A stretch of 13,370 bases of DNA, taken from NCBI GenBank assembly GCA_001768125.1, contig MENB01000178.1, positions 1 to 13,370 of the forward strand, given 5' to 3'. The DNA comes from Armatimonadetes bacterium RBG_19FT_COMBO_69_19 (GTDB lineage: Bacteria; Sysuimicrobiota; Sysuimicrobiia; Sysuimicrobiales; Kaftiobacteriaceae). The notes beneath the pieces are model-generated. The model did no database searches, was not told where the DNA came from, and saw nothing but the letters and a program-made list of their open reading frames with translations. A program made the translations under genes and the position numbers. Positions 1 through 7,490 of this stretch are shown here, in pieces. Position 1 is the first letter of the stretch; each line of letters opens with the position of its first letter.

Positions 1-191
1 TCGATCGTCGTCACCGGGAGCGCCGCGTCGCGCAGCGCCTGTGCCGTGCCGCCGGTGCTGATGATCTCCGCACCGGTAGCGATGAGGATCTTCGCGAGTT
101 CAGTGATGCGGCTCTTATCCCACGTGCTGACCAACGCGCGGTGGACGATAACGCGACCCGGTGCGGAGGATGCTTTGATTTGATGCCGCAT
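1..191 (-). CDS. purH: PurH N-terminal fragment: bifunctional AICAR transformylase / IMP cyclohydrolase (3' part outside window)
   Basis: This partial gene encodes the first 63 residues of PurH, the enzyme of the last two steps to IMP (formylation of AICAR, then ring closure). The visible part belongs to the IMP cyclohydrolase domain, which has an MGS-like fold. Translated by hand on the minus strand, it contains the strand motif HRALVSTWDKS (about residues 17-27) and the family hallmark STGGTAQALRD (about 45-55), followed by LPVT. ATG at 191 is the only usual start codon in frame here. It leaves about 16 residues ahead of the conserved core, somewhat more than usual. The upstream Shine-Dalgarno is weak (AGAAG overlapping the purN stop). 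The gap to purN is 11 nt, so it is the next operon member. The transformylase domain lies beyond the left edge. TWDKS replaces the commoner SxSDKT, a modest divergence. The identification rests on the hallmark motif and on operon position. Confidence 0.9.
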   Translation of the reverse strand, partial: MRHQIKASSAPGRVIVHRALVSTWDKSRITELAKILIATGAEIISTGGTAQALRDAALPVTTI

Positions 192-202
192 GATGAGTGC
201 TT

Positions 203-850
203 CTATTCGACGATGGACATGGGTTCCCGGGCCTCCGCGATGTGCACGCGGCGGCCGACGACGTGCAGTCGCCCCTCCGCGAAGAGGCGGACGGCCTCCG
301 GGTACAGCCGGTGCTCCTCCTGCGCGATCCGGGAGGCGAGCGTCTCGACGGTATCGTCATCACGCACCGGGACGATGGCCTGCAGGATGATGGGCCCGCC
401 GTCGGGGGCTTCGTTGGCGAAATGGATCGTGCAGCCGGAGAACTTCACGCCGCTATCCAGGACCGCCTTGTGCACGCGGTCGCCGTACATGCCGAGCCCG
501 CCGAAGGAGGGCAGCAGCGCGGGATGGATGTTCATGATGCGCCCGGCGAACTGGTTGATGAACCAGGGACCCAGGATGCGCATGAAGCCGGCCAGGCAGA
601 CGAGATCGACTTCGTAGGAATGCAGGATCTCGGCGAGCTTGCCGTCAAAGGTGTCCCGGTCCGGAAACGCCCGGTGGTGCATCGCCACGGCGGGGATCCC
701 GGCCCGGCGGGCCCGCTCGAGGGCCTTCGCCTTGGGGTTGTTCGAAACGACGACCACGACGCGGCCCGGGATGTCGCCGCGCGCGCAGGCGTCGATGATC
801 GCCTGGAGATTGGTCCCGGTCCCCGACGCCAGCACGCCGATCCGGATCAT
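203..850 (-). CDS. purN: Phosphoribosylglycinamide formyltransferase (GAR transformylase, folate-dependent)
   Basis: PurN transfers the formyl group of 10-formyltetrahydrofolate to GAR, giving FGAR, the third step to IMP. The protein is 215 residues, normal for the family. The N-terminal phosphate-binding loop reads GVLASGTGTNLQAI (residues 5-18). The catalytic triad is visible as N107 and H109 in MNIHPALLPSF and D150 in APDGGPII. The typical HKAVLDSGVKFSGCTIHF stretch lies between them (127-144). The C-terminus ends in ordinary helix-like sequence with no extra domain. The ATG overlaps the purM stop as ATGA, and a GAGGTG Shine-Dalgarno lies just upstream. No formate-dependent PurT is present in the window, so folate-dependent transfer is the likely route for this step. 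Confidence 0.97.
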   Translation of the reverse strand: MIRIGVLASGTGTNLQAIIDACARGDIPGRVVVVVSNNPKAKALERARRAGIPAVAMHHRAFPDRDTFDGKLAEILHSYEVDLVCLAGFMRILGPWFINQFAGRIMNIHPALLPSFGGLGMYGDRVHKAVLDSGVKFSGCTIHFANEAPDGGPIILQAIVPVRDDDTVETLASRIAQEEHRLYPEAVRLFAEGRLHVVGRRVHIAEAREPMSIVE

Positions 851-1875
851 CGCACCTCGACGCCCCTCTCACCCGCGACCACGTCCCCGATGATCCACGC
901 CTCCGCGCCGTTCGCGCGGCAGATGTCCACCGACAACCTTCCCCGCTCCCGCGGCACCACCGCGATCGCGCCCACGCCCATGTTGAACGTCCTGAGCAAC
1001 TCGGCGCGATCGAGGTTGCCGGCCTGCGCCAGGACGCCAAACAGACGCGGGATCGCCCACAGGCGGCTGTCGATGACCGCGCGGCAGCTCTGCGGGAGGA
1101 TGCGGGCGAGATTCTCCGCGATGCCGCCCCCGGTGACGTGGGCGGCCCCGCGCAGCCACTGCGACCTGGCCAGTGCGAGGAGCGGCTTCCGGTAGGAGCG
1201 GTGCGGCGCGAGCAGCACCTCGCGCAGCGGGGCGCCCAGGTCGCCGGGCACCGCGTCCAGCGTCCAACCCCGCCGGGCCATGATCTCCCTTACGAGCGAA
1301 AAGCCGTTCGTGTGGAGGCCCGAGGACGCCAGGCCGATCAGGACGTTGCCGGTCTTGATCTTCGCGCCATCCGCGAGTTCGTCGCGCTCGACAACGCCTA
1401 CTACACATGCCGCGACGTCGAGCCCCTGGGTCGTGTACACCTCGGGCATCTGGGCGGTCTCCCCGCCGATGAGCGCGATGCCCTCCTCGCGGCAGACCGC
1501 GGTCATCCCCTCGAGGAGCGCGGCCACCTCGCGCGGGTCGAGCTGCGCCGCCGCCACGTAATCCAGCGCGAACAGCGGCGCCGCGCCGAGGACCGCCACA
1601 TCGTTCACCCCGTGCGCGATGACATCGCGCCCGGCCACCTCGAGGCGCCCCGCCTCCCGCAGCAGCAGCACCTTCGTTCCGACGCCGTCGATCGTCGAGA
1701 CGAGCACGGGATCGCGATAGCTGCGGAGATGGAACAATCCGGCGAACTGGCCGAGGTCCCCGAGCACCTGCGGCGTGTACGTCCCACGGATGCGGTCCCG
1801 CGCCGCCCCCAGCGCACCGGCCACGGCCTCGCGGTCGACCCCGGCGTCCTTGTAGGTCAGGCGCTCGCTAGCCAC
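847..1875 (-). CDS. purM: Phosphoribosylformylglycinamidine cyclo-ligase (AIR synthetase)
   Basis: PurM closes the imidazole ring of FGAM with ATP to give AIR, the fifth step. The protein has 342 residues, the usual length. Motifs in order are LTYKDAGVD (6-14), the ATP/Mg loop STIDGVGTK (60-68), HGVNDVAVLGAAP (88-100), GGETAQMPEVY (137-147), GLASSGLHTNGFSLVR (181-196), HVTGGGIAENLAR (246-258) and FNMGVGAI (297-304). It belongs to the same ATP-binding superfamily as PurL. I chose GTG at 1875 because family proteins begin at about this point ([11 protein letters not shown]) and a GAGGGGG Shine-Dalgarno lies 6 nt upstream. The open frame continues upstream into purF, but that stretch is arginine-rich shadow sequence. 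The start overlaps the end of purF by 8 nt and the stop forms ATGA with purN. Confidence 0.96.
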   Translation of the reverse strand: MASERLTYKDAGVDREAVAGALGAARDRIRGTYTPQVLGDLGQFAGLFHLRSYRDPVLVSTIDGVGTKVLLLREAGRLEVAGRDVIAHGVNDVAVLGAAPLFALDYVAAAQLDPREVAALLEGMTAVCREEGIALIGGETAQMPEVYTTQGLDVAACVVGVVERDELADGAKIKTGNVLIGLASSGLHTNGFSLVREIMARRGWTLDAVPGDLGAPLREVLLAPHRSYRKPLLALARSQWLRGAAHVTGGGIAENLARILPQSCRAVIDSRLWAIPRLFGVLAQAGNLDRAELLRTFNMGVGAIAVVPRERGRLSVDICRANGAEAWIIGDVVAGERGVEVR

Positions 1876-3310
1876 GGGGCGCCCCCTCGAGCGCATGGCG
1901 TCCGGCGAGCGTTTCCTCCGGCACAGCCGTCGGGTACGCCCCGTCGAGACAGGCCATGCACAGCCGGTCGCGCGGCAGCTGGAGCGCCTCGACAAGCCCG
2001 CGCTGGCTCAGGTATCCCAGGGAGTCGGCGGCGATCATGTCACGGATCTCCTCTACCGACTTCGACGCCGCGACGAGCTCTCCCCGGCTGCTCGTATCGA
2101 TCCCGTAGAAGCAGGGGAAGCGGATCGGGGGCGAGGAGATGCGCACGTGCACCTCGGTCGCGCCGGCTGCGCGCAGCATGCGCACGATCTTCCCGCTCGT
2201 CGTCCCCCGGACGATGGAGTCGTCGACGAGGACCACCCGCCGGCCCTCGAGCACCTCGCGCAGCGGGTTCAGCTTGAGCCGCACGCCGAGGTCCCGGGTG
2301 GCCTGATCCGGCTGGATGAAGGTCCGGCCGATGTAGCGATTCTTGATCAGGCCGACCTCGAACGGGATGCCCGACGCATCCGCGAACCCCATCGCCGCCG
2401 AGGTGCCGGAGTCCGGCACGGCCAGCACGATATCGGCGCGCGCCGGATGCTCGCGGGCGAGGATCTGCCCCATCCGCCGCCGGCCCAGGTGGACGTTGCC
2501 TCCGGCGAGGATGGTGTCGGGCCGGGCGAAGTAGATGTGCTCGAAGACGCAGTGCGCCTCGCGGCGAGGCGTCAGCAGTTGCTGCGCGCGCATGCCGCCG
2601 GCGTCCAGGACGATGAGCTCGCCGGGCGCCACGTCGCGCACATAGGTGGCGGCGGTGTGGTCGAAGGCGCAGGACTCCGAGGCCAGGATCCATGTCCGGT
2701 CCGCGCGGCCCAGCGCAAGCGGCCGGATCGCATGCGCGTCACGGAAGCCGAGGACCGTCCCCGCCACGAGCAGGGTGATCGTGTAAGCGCCCTCGATGCG
2801 GCCCATCGCGTAGGCCACGGCGTCCTCGAGGGTGCCCTCCGGAGCCCGCGCGATGACCTGCGCGATGACCTCGCTGTCGGTGGTGGACTGGAAGGTGACC
2901 CCCTCGCGTTCGAGCGCCGCGCGCAGGACCGGAGCGTTGATGAGATTGCCGTTGTGCGCCAGCGCCATCGGTCCCCAGGGCGAGGCGACCAGCAGCGGCT
3001 GCGCGTTTTCGATGCGGGCGCTGCCCATCGTCGAGTAGCGGACGTGTCCGATCGCGAGGTGCCCCGGCAGCGCGGCGATGCGCCCCCCATCGAATACCTG
3101 CGAGACGAGGCCCATGTCCTTGTGCACCCACGTGCGCGCGCCGTCGCTGCTCGCGATCCCGGCGCTTTCCTGCCCTCGATGCTGGAGCGCATACAGAGCC
3201 AGGTGAGCCAGCGTGGCGGCAGGGCCGATGCCGGTGTACACGCCGACGACACCACACTCCTCGTGCAGCACGTCGTCGGATGCGAAGCCGGCGGCGGGTC
3301 GCCCGTTCAT
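1868..3310 (-). CDS. purF: Amidophosphoribosyltransferase (glutamine PRPP amidotransferase), Fe-S and propeptide type
   Basis: PurF makes phosphoribosylamine from PRPP and glutamine, the committed first step. The protein has 480 residues. An N-terminal Ntn-hydrolase glutaminase domain begins at Cys19 in [10 protein letters not shown], so an 18-residue propeptide would be removed to expose the nucleophile. [11 protein letters not shown] (42-52), RYSTMGS (91-97) and AHNGNL (118-123) follow. The C-terminal phosphoribosyltransferase domain carries the PRPP loop [13 protein letters not shown] (359-371). Four cysteines match the 4Fe-4S ligands of the B. subtilis enzyme: C254 ([12 protein letters not shown]), C400 (PCFYGID), and C451 with C454 (CMAC). 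In B. subtilis that cluster is linked to oxygen sensitivity and turnover; I infer the same here. The start forms ATGA with the purL stop, with a GGGGA element about 7 nt upstream. Confidence 0.97.
   Translation of the reverse strand: MNGRPAAGFASDDVLHEECGVVGVYTGIGPAATLAHLALYALQHRGQESAGIASSDGARTWVHKDMGLVSQVFDGGRIAALPGHLAIGHVRYSTMGSARIENAQPLLVASPWGPMALAHNGNLINAPVLRAALEREGVTFQSTTDSEVIAQVIARAPEGTLEDAVAYAMGRIEGAYTITLLVAGTVLGFRDAHAIRPLALGRADRTWILASESCAFDHTAATYVRDVAPGELIVLDAGGMRAQQLLTPRREAHCVFEHIYFARPDTILAGGNVHLGRRRMGQILAREHPARADIVLAVPDSGTSAAMGFADASGIPFEVGLIKNRYIGRTFIQPDQATRDLGVRLKLNPLREVLEGRRVVLVDDSIVRGTTSGKIVRMLRAAGATEVHVRISSPPIRFPCFYGIDTSSRGELVAASKSVEEIRDMIAADSLGYLSQRGLVEALQLPRDRLCMACLDGAYPTAVPEETLAGRHALEGAPRG
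1882..1888 (-). promoter_or_regulatory. Shine-Dalgarno deciding the GTG start of purM
   Basis: The minus strand reads GAGGGGG, 6 nt before GTG at 1875, inside the end of purF. It supports the short PurM start over the in-frame ATG at 1896, which would add seven residues outside the family pattern. Confidence 0.7.
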
Positions 3311-5547
3311 GCGAAGATCCCCGTCAACGAATCGTAGGCGTTGCGCAGCTCCTCGAGGCTTAGGTCCACATCCCGGCGAGGCGGGCCTTCGGTGGCCACC
3401 GCCATGCGCACCCGCGCTCCGCCGACCCGTCCCAGGACGGTGACGGCCACGTCGGCCTGCGCGGCGAGCGTGAAGAGCGCGGGGACCGCATGCTCGGTCA
3501 CGCTGACGATGATGCGTGAGGGCGCCTCTCCGAACAGCACGGCATCCCGGCGCGATGATGGCGCGCCCCGATGAGAGCCGGCGGGCACGACGACGTCAAC
3601 CCCGAGGCTTCCGGCGATCGCCGATTCCGCGACCGCGACGGCGATCCCCCCCTCGGCACAGTCATGTGCCGAGCGGGCAAGGCCCGCTCGGACCGCTTCG
3701 CGGACCACACCCAGTACACGCTGATGTACCTCGAAGTCCACGTCCCGCGGTCTGCCGGCGTCGACCCCGTGCACCGTTCGGAGGTACGTCGAAGCTGCCA
3801 GCTCACCGGTGGGTTCTCCGACGAGCACGATCACGTCGCCGTCCGCCCGGAACGCCATCCCCGGCGAGTTCCGCACGTCATCCACGAGACCAACCATCGC
3901 CACGATCGGCGTGGGCGGGATCGGCCCCTCAGGGGACTCGTTGTAGAACGAGACGTTGCCCCCGACGACCGGGATGCGCAAGGCGCGACACGCATCGGCG
4001 AGGCCGGAAACGGCCTGGCGGAACGTCCAGAAGACCTCGGGATCCTCGGGATTCCCAAAGTTGAGCCCATCCGTCACCCCGAGCGGGACAGCGCCGACGC
4101 AGGCCAGATCGGCGGCACACTCGGCGACGGCGAGGCGTGCGCCGCGATACGGATCGAGCGCGCACAGAGCGCCGTTCCCATCAACCGCGAGGGCGAGGCC
4201 CTTCGGGGCCAGCTCGTGCAGGCGCAGCACCGCGGCATCCCCTGCCCCCGGCGCCACCACGGTGCGCACCTGGACGGAGTGATCGTACTGCTCATAGACC
4301 GATCGCTTGCTCGCGATGTCGGGGAAGGCGAGCAGCGTCATGAGCGCATCCCGCGGATCGGGCTCCGGCGGGAGCGCCTCCAGTTTCCACAGATCCCACA
4401 GCCGCTGCGGCTCGCTCGCGGCCGGACGGTAAGCCGGAGCGTCGGCGAGCGTGTACGGCGGCAGCGCGGCCAGGGGCCGGCCGCCCAGGGTCAGCCGCAG
4501 CTCGGGTTCCGCAACGACCTCGCCGATCACCGCAGCATTGAGGCCCCACTTGCGGAACACGGCGGCGACTCGCTCGGCGGCCTCCGGATGTACGACCAGG
4601 AGCATGCGCTCCTGCGACTCGCTGCGCAGGATCTCGTCGGCGCGCATGCCGTCCTCGCGCAGCGGCACGCGCTCGAGGGCCACATCCATGCCGACCCCAC
4701 CGCGCGCGGCCATCTCGCTGGTCGCGCAGGTGAGCCCGGCGGCGCCCATGTCCTGGAGCGCGACCACGCCCCCGGTCCGCAGCGCTTCGAGCGTGGCCTC
4801 GATCAGCAGCTTGCCCGTGAAGGGATCGCCGATCTGCACGGAGGAGCGGTCGTCGCGCTCCGATCGCTCGTCGAGCTCCTCGGAGGCGAAGGCTGCCCCG
4901 CCGATGCCGTCCCGGCCGGTACGGGCGCCCACGTACATCACGACATTCCCCGGCCCGCTCGCCTTCGACCGGGCAAGGTCGTCACGGCGAACGAGACCCA
5001 AACACACGACGTTGACCAGCGGGTTGCCGCGGTAGCGGGGATCGACGAGGATTTCTCCGCCCACCGTCGGCACGCCGATGCAATTGCCGTAGCCCGCGAT
5101 CCCGGCGACGACACCGGTGGCGATGCGGCGGGCGCGCGGATCGTCCAGGGGGCCGAAGCGCAGGGAGTCGAGCAGCGCGATGGGCCGCGCGCCCATGGCG
5201 AGGACGTCGCGGATGATGCCGCCGACCCCGGTCGCAGCGCCGTTGTACGGGTCGACGGCGCTGGGATGATTGTGGCTCTCGACCTTGAACGCCACCGCCC
5301 ACCCGCCGCCGATGTCCATCACGCCCGCGTTCTCCCCCGGACCCTGGAGCAATCCGGGCCCTTCAGCCGGAAGCGCGCGCAGGGTGAGCCGGCTGTGCTT
5401 GTAGCCGCAATGCTCGGACCACATCACCCCGAACAGCTGCAGCTCGAGCGCGCTCGGGTCGCGCCCCAGACGGCGGCGGATCTCCTCGTACTCGGCCTTG
5501 GTAAGGCCGACGGCCTGCGGATCGAGCCGGGACAGCGTCGTGCTCAT
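3307..5547 (-). CDS. purL: FGAM synthase subunit PurL (small form, synthetase subunit)
   Basis: PurL is the ATP-dependent synthetase of the three-protein FGAR amidotransferase. It uses ammonia delivered by PurQ, through the PurS-assembled complex, to make FGAM (fourth step). The protein has 746 residues, fitting the small PurL that needs separate PurS and PurQ; the large single-chain form is about 1,300. The first half has [12 protein letters not shown] with active-site H46, [18 protein letters not shown] (about 90-107), QIGDPFTGK (238-246), [16 protein letters not shown] (265-280) and SESQERM (309-315). The second half repeats the fold with [23 protein letters not shown] and [21 protein letters not shown] replaces the common SAVEP, a conservative change. 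ATG at 5547 overlaps the purQ stop as ATGA and precedes the conserved N-terminus. An upstream extension of the open frame lies inside purQ and is rejected. Confidence 0.97.
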   Translation of the reverse strand: MSTTLSRLDPQAVGLTKAEYEEIRRRLGRDPSALELQLFGVMWSEHCGYKHSRLTLRALPAEGPGLLQGPGENAGVMDIGGGWAVAFKVESHNHPSAVDPYNGAATGVGGIIRDVLAMGARPIALLDSLRFGPLDDPRARRIATGVVAGIAGYGNCIGVPTVGGEILVDPRYRGNPLVNVVCLGLVRRDDLARSKASGPGNVVMYVGARTGRDGIGGAAFASEELDERSERDDRSSVQIGDPFTGKLLIEATLEALRTGGVVALQDMGAAGLTCATSEMAARGGVGMDVALERVPLREDGMRADEILRSESQERMLLVVHPEAAERVAAVFRKWGLNAAVIGEVVAEPELRLTLGGRPLAALPPYTLADAPAYRPAASEPQRLWDLWKLEALPPEPDPRDALMTLLAFPDIASKRSVYEQYDHSVQVRTVVAPGAGDAAVLRLHELAPKGLALAVDGNGALCALDPYRGARLAVAECAADLACVGAVPLGVTDGLNFGNPEDPEVFWTFRQAVSGLADACRALRIPVVGGNVSFYNESPEGPIPPTPIVAMVGLVDDVRNSPGMAFRADGDVIVLVGEPTGELAASTYLRTVHGVDAGRPRDVDFEVHQRVLGVVREAVRAGLARSAHDCAEGGIAVAVAESAIAGSLGVDVVVPAGSHRGAPSSRRDAVLFGEAPSRIIVSVTEHAVPALFTLAAQADVAVTVLGRVGGARVRMAVATEGPPRRDVDLSLEELRNAYDSLTGIFA
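3669..3691. repeat. Perfect 10-bp inverted repeat with 3-nt loop inside purL
   Basis: The arms CCGAGCGGGC (3669-3678) and GCCCGCTCGG (3682-3691) are exact reverse complements around AAG. On the coding strand this spells conserved residues RAGLARS just before the AHDCAEGG motif of PurL. The encoded protein is therefore ordinary and the dyad arises from codon choice. It could form a strong mRNA hairpin. No U-tract follows, so it is not an intrinsic terminator. Confidence 0.5.
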
Positions 5548-6257
5548 CCCACCGGCACCGGGCGGCGGGATTCGACGAAGGCGATGAGGGATTCGAAGAT
5601 CAGGCGCCCATCCTCGGAGCCGAGGATCGCCTCGGAGGCGCGCTCCGGATGCGGCATCAGACCGAGCACGTTGCCCCCCGGGCTGCAGACACCCGCGATG
5701 TTGTTCAGCGACCCGTTCGGGTTGGCCTCGGGCACGACCCGGCCGTCTGGGGCGCAGTATCGGAAGACGACCTGCTCGCTGTCCTGGATCGTCGCGAGTA
5801 GCGCCGGCGGGGCGTAGTAGTTCCCCTCGCCGTGCGCGATGGGCAATCGCAGGACCTGTCCTTCGCGGAGGGCCCGCGTGAAGGGTGTGCGCGTCGACTC
5901 CACCCGGATGTGCACGGGTCGGCACTGGAACTTCTGAACGTGATTACGCAGCATCGCCCCGGGGAGCAGCCCCGCCTCGAGCAGCACCTGGAAGCCGTTG
6001 CAGATACCGAGCACCGGGCCCCCCGCCTGCGCAAAGGCGCGCACGGCCGGCATGATGGGGGAGGTCGCGGCCACCGCCCCAGCCCGCAGGTAGTCGCCGT
6101 AGGCGAAACCCCCGGGGAGGATCACCGCGTCCAGCCCCTCGAGCGCCGTCTCTCCGTGCCAGACCTCGGCCACGTCCTGGCCCAGCACGCCCCGCAGGAC
6201 GTGCACGCAATCCCGATCGCAGTTGCTGCCGGGGAAGATGACGACGCCGGCCCGCAT
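5544..6257 (-). CDS. purQ: FGAM synthase subunit PurQ (class I glutamine amidotransferase)
   Basis: PurQ hydrolyses glutamine and passes ammonia to PurL. The protein has 237 residues, in the usual range. It opens with [13 protein letters not shown] (4-16) and has [16 protein letters not shown] (46-61). The nucleophile is C86 in [19 protein letters not shown] (141-148) and the catalytic pair H203/E205 in LMPHPERA complete the triad-type site. ATG at 6257 is shared with the purS stop (TGATG). A GCGAGGG Shine-Dalgarno at 6266-6272 lies 8 nt upstream, so this start is well supported even though the frame stays open further upstream through purS. The gene begins 27 nt after a strong hairpin in purS and overlaps purL by 4 nt at its end. 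Confidence 0.97.
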   Translation of the reverse strand: MRAGVVIFPGSNCDRDCVHVLRGVLGQDVAEVWHGETALEGLDAVILPGGFAYGDYLRAGAVAATSPIMPAVRAFAQAGGPVLGICNGFQVLLEAGLLPGAMLRNHVQKFQCRPVHIRVESTRTPFTRALREGQVLRLPIAHGEGNYYAPPALLATIQDSEQVVFRYCAPDGRVVPEANPNGSLNNIAGVCSPGGNVLGLMPHPERASEAILGSEDGRLIFESLIAFVESRRPVPVG

Positions 6258-6586
6258 CAGTGCAGCCCTCGCTGATCCGTGTTGCGGCCGGAGGGCCGAC
6301 CCTCCGGCCGCGGCCTTCGCGCTCGTGGCCGCGAGGCCGCCATCGACGACGCGTCCAGACCTTCGAAGCGCCACTGCTCGATCAGCGGGTTGGCCAGGAA
6401 GCGCTCGCACATCTGGTGGATCCCCTCCGGCGGGAGCCCGTCCGGGACGGTGATCTCCACGTACCGGCCGACCCGGACCTCGCCGGCCTGCTCGTACCCG
6501 AGGGCGTGCAGCCCCTGCCGTACGGCCTGCCCCGCGGCATCGAGGATGCCCGGCTTGAGCGTGATGATGATGCGGACCGTTGCCAT
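6257..6586 (-). CDS. purS: FGAM synthase subunit PurS with Arg-rich C-terminal extension
   Basis: PurS is the small structural subunit that links PurQ to PurL and helps channel ammonia; structures of related complexes contain two PurS per PurL and PurQ. The core (1-79) matches the family: [19 protein letters not shown] (4-22), [19 protein letters not shown] (27-45) and [15 protein letters not shown] (61-75). Family members usually end at about 80-85 residues. This one runs to 109, adding a basic, low-complexity tail rich in Arg, Pro and Gly (about 81-109) encoded by a pair of GC-rich palindromes. ATG at 6586 has the strongest Shine-Dalgarno of the operon (AGAGGAGG, 4-nt spacer), which overlaps the purC stop. 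An in-frame upstream start at 6658 would add residues unlike PurS. The tail may be a recent insertion or a run-on past the original stop. Confidence 0.93.
   Translation of the reverse strand: MATVRIIITLKPGILDAAGQAVRQGLHALGYEQAGEVRVGRYVEITVPDGLPPEGIHQMCERFLANPLIEQWRFEGLDASSMAASRPRARRPRPEGRPSGRNTDQRGLH
6284..6340. repeat. Tandem GC-rich palindromes in the 3' end of purS, just upstream of purQ
   Basis: The first palindrome is perfect: GCGGCCGGAGGG (6284-6295), loop CCGA, CCCTCCGGCCGC (6300-6311). The second starts at the same GC: GCGGCC (6310-6315), a one-base bulge, TCGCG (6317-6321), loop of 8 nt, CGCGA (6330-6334), GGCCGC (6335-6340), an 11-bp stem. Both lie wholly within the extra PurS tail and keep the reading frame open. 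There is no U-rich run on either strand, so this is not an intrinsic terminator. It could be a REP-like or coding palindromic element, an mRNA-stabilising structure, or a modulator of purQ translation. I see no second full copy in the window. Confidence 0.75.
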
Positions 6587-6590
6587 CGTG

Positions 6591-6598
6591 CCTCCTCT
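6591..6598 (-). promoter_or_regulatory. Strong Shine-Dalgarno of purS
   Basis: The minus strand reads AGAGGAGG, with CACG between it and the purS ATG at 6586. It overlaps the purC TAG (6597-6599). Together with the conserved N-terminus, it fixes the purS start against the longer open frame. Confidence 0.8.
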
Positions 6599-7490
6599 AG
6601 AGCGGGTGTCCGGTGAGCCGCTGGAAGGTCTCCAGATAGCGTGCGCGTGTCGATGCAACCACGTCCGCGGGCAGCGCCGGCGCCGGCGGTTCGTGATTCC
6701 ACCCGATGCGGTTGAGGTAATCGCGCACGTACTGCTTGTCGAACGCCACGAGCGAGCCCGGGTACAGCGCGCCGTCCCAGTAGCGCGACGAATCGGGGGT
6801 GAGCGCCTCGTCGATCAGGACGATCTCACCCTCGCGCACCCCGAACTCGAACTTGGTGTCGGCGAGGATAAGTCCGCTCCCGGCGCTGTGCGCCGCCGCG
6901 CGGTTGTACAGTGAGACGCTGATCGTCCGGAGTGCGTGCGCTAGGTCGCTCCCTACGAGCTCCTGCATCACGTGGAACGTGATGTTCTCGTCGTGACCGG
7001 ACGAGGCTTTCGTGGCCGGGGTGAAGATCGGCTCCGGCAGGCGGTCGCCGTTGCGCAGGCCTTCGGGAAGCGCGCTGCCGGCTACCGCCCCGGTGCGGCG
7101 GTATTCGTCCATCGCCGAGCCCGTGAGATACCCGCGGACCACGCACTCGACGTCGATGCGCTCGCACGGCTCGACCAGCATGATCCGCCCCTCGAGCGCC
7201 TCGCGGGGACTGTCCCGCAGCGGCGGCACGTGCTGGGTGATCTCGTCGAGATCGGCCGTCAGCATGTGGTTCCGCACGACCCCGGAGGTCTCGTCGAACC
7301 AGAACGCGGACAGCTGGGTCAGCACGCGGCCCTTGTCCGGCACCGGCGTCGGCAGCACATGGTCGAACGCCGAGAGACGGTCGGTGGCCACGATCAGCAG
7401 TCGCTCGCCCGCCCGGTAGACATCGCGCACCTTGCCCCGCGTATAGAGAGGAAGGTTGAGATGGCTGTCCGAGAGCGTCGTGACCGTCAT
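6597..7490 (-). CDS. purC: SAICAR synthetase (phosphoribosylaminoimidazole-succinocarboxamide synthase), long form
   Basis: PurC joins aspartate to CAIR with ATP, giving SAICAR (seventh step). The protein has 297 residues. It starts with the ATP-site element LYTRGKVRDVYR (15-26), then VATDRLSAFDHVLPTPVPDKG (34-54), VECVVRGYLTGSAMDEY (114-130), PEPIFTPATKASSGHDENI (152-170), LILADTKFEFG (207-217) and LIDEALTPDSSRYW (225-238), all standard. Its length fits the roughly 290-300-residue group seen in yeast-like and many high-GC bacterial enzymes, rather than the roughly 240-residue B. subtilis type. The ATG overlaps the purB stop as ATGA, preceded by GGGGGCGAGG. The 10-nt gap to purS holds the purS Shine-Dalgarno. 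Confidence 0.97.
   Translation of the reverse strand: MTVTTLSDSHLNLPLYTRGKVRDVYRAGERLLIVATDRLSAFDHVLPTPVPDKGRVLTQLSAFWFDETSGVVRNHMLTADLDEITQHVPPLRDSPREALEGRIMLVEPCERIDVECVVRGYLTGSAMDEYRRTGAVAGSALPEGLRNGDRLPEPIFTPATKASSGHDENITFHVMQELVGSDLAHALRTISVSLYNRAAAHSAGSGLILADTKFEFGVREGEIVLIDEALTPDSSRYWDGALYPGSLVAFDKQYVRDYLNRIGWNHEPPAPALPADVVASTRARYLETFQRLTGHPL

Noticed and set aside
197..1195. Plus-strand open frame opposite purN and purM
   Set aside because: Antisense to two genes with intact catalytic motifs; composition is typical of a shadow.
1895..3337. Plus-strand open frame of 480 codons opposite purF
   Set aside because: It mirrors purF almost exactly, shows shadow-type composition and lacks any family motif.
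3571..5817. Very long plus-strand open frame (about 748 codons) opposite purL
   Set aside because: It is antisense to a complete PurL with all motifs. The translation is rich in Arg, His, Asp and Gly with no recognisable domain, as expected for a shadow frame in high-GC DNA.
5548..5925. Upstream extension of the purL frame
   Set aside because: It lies inside purQ and encodes Arg/Pro-rich shadow sequence. The conserved PurL N-terminus begins at 5547 with an ATGA junction.
6284..6340. Intrinsic terminator between purS and purQ
   Set aside because: The stems are strong but no U-rich run follows on either strand, and the sequence is in-frame coding DNA.
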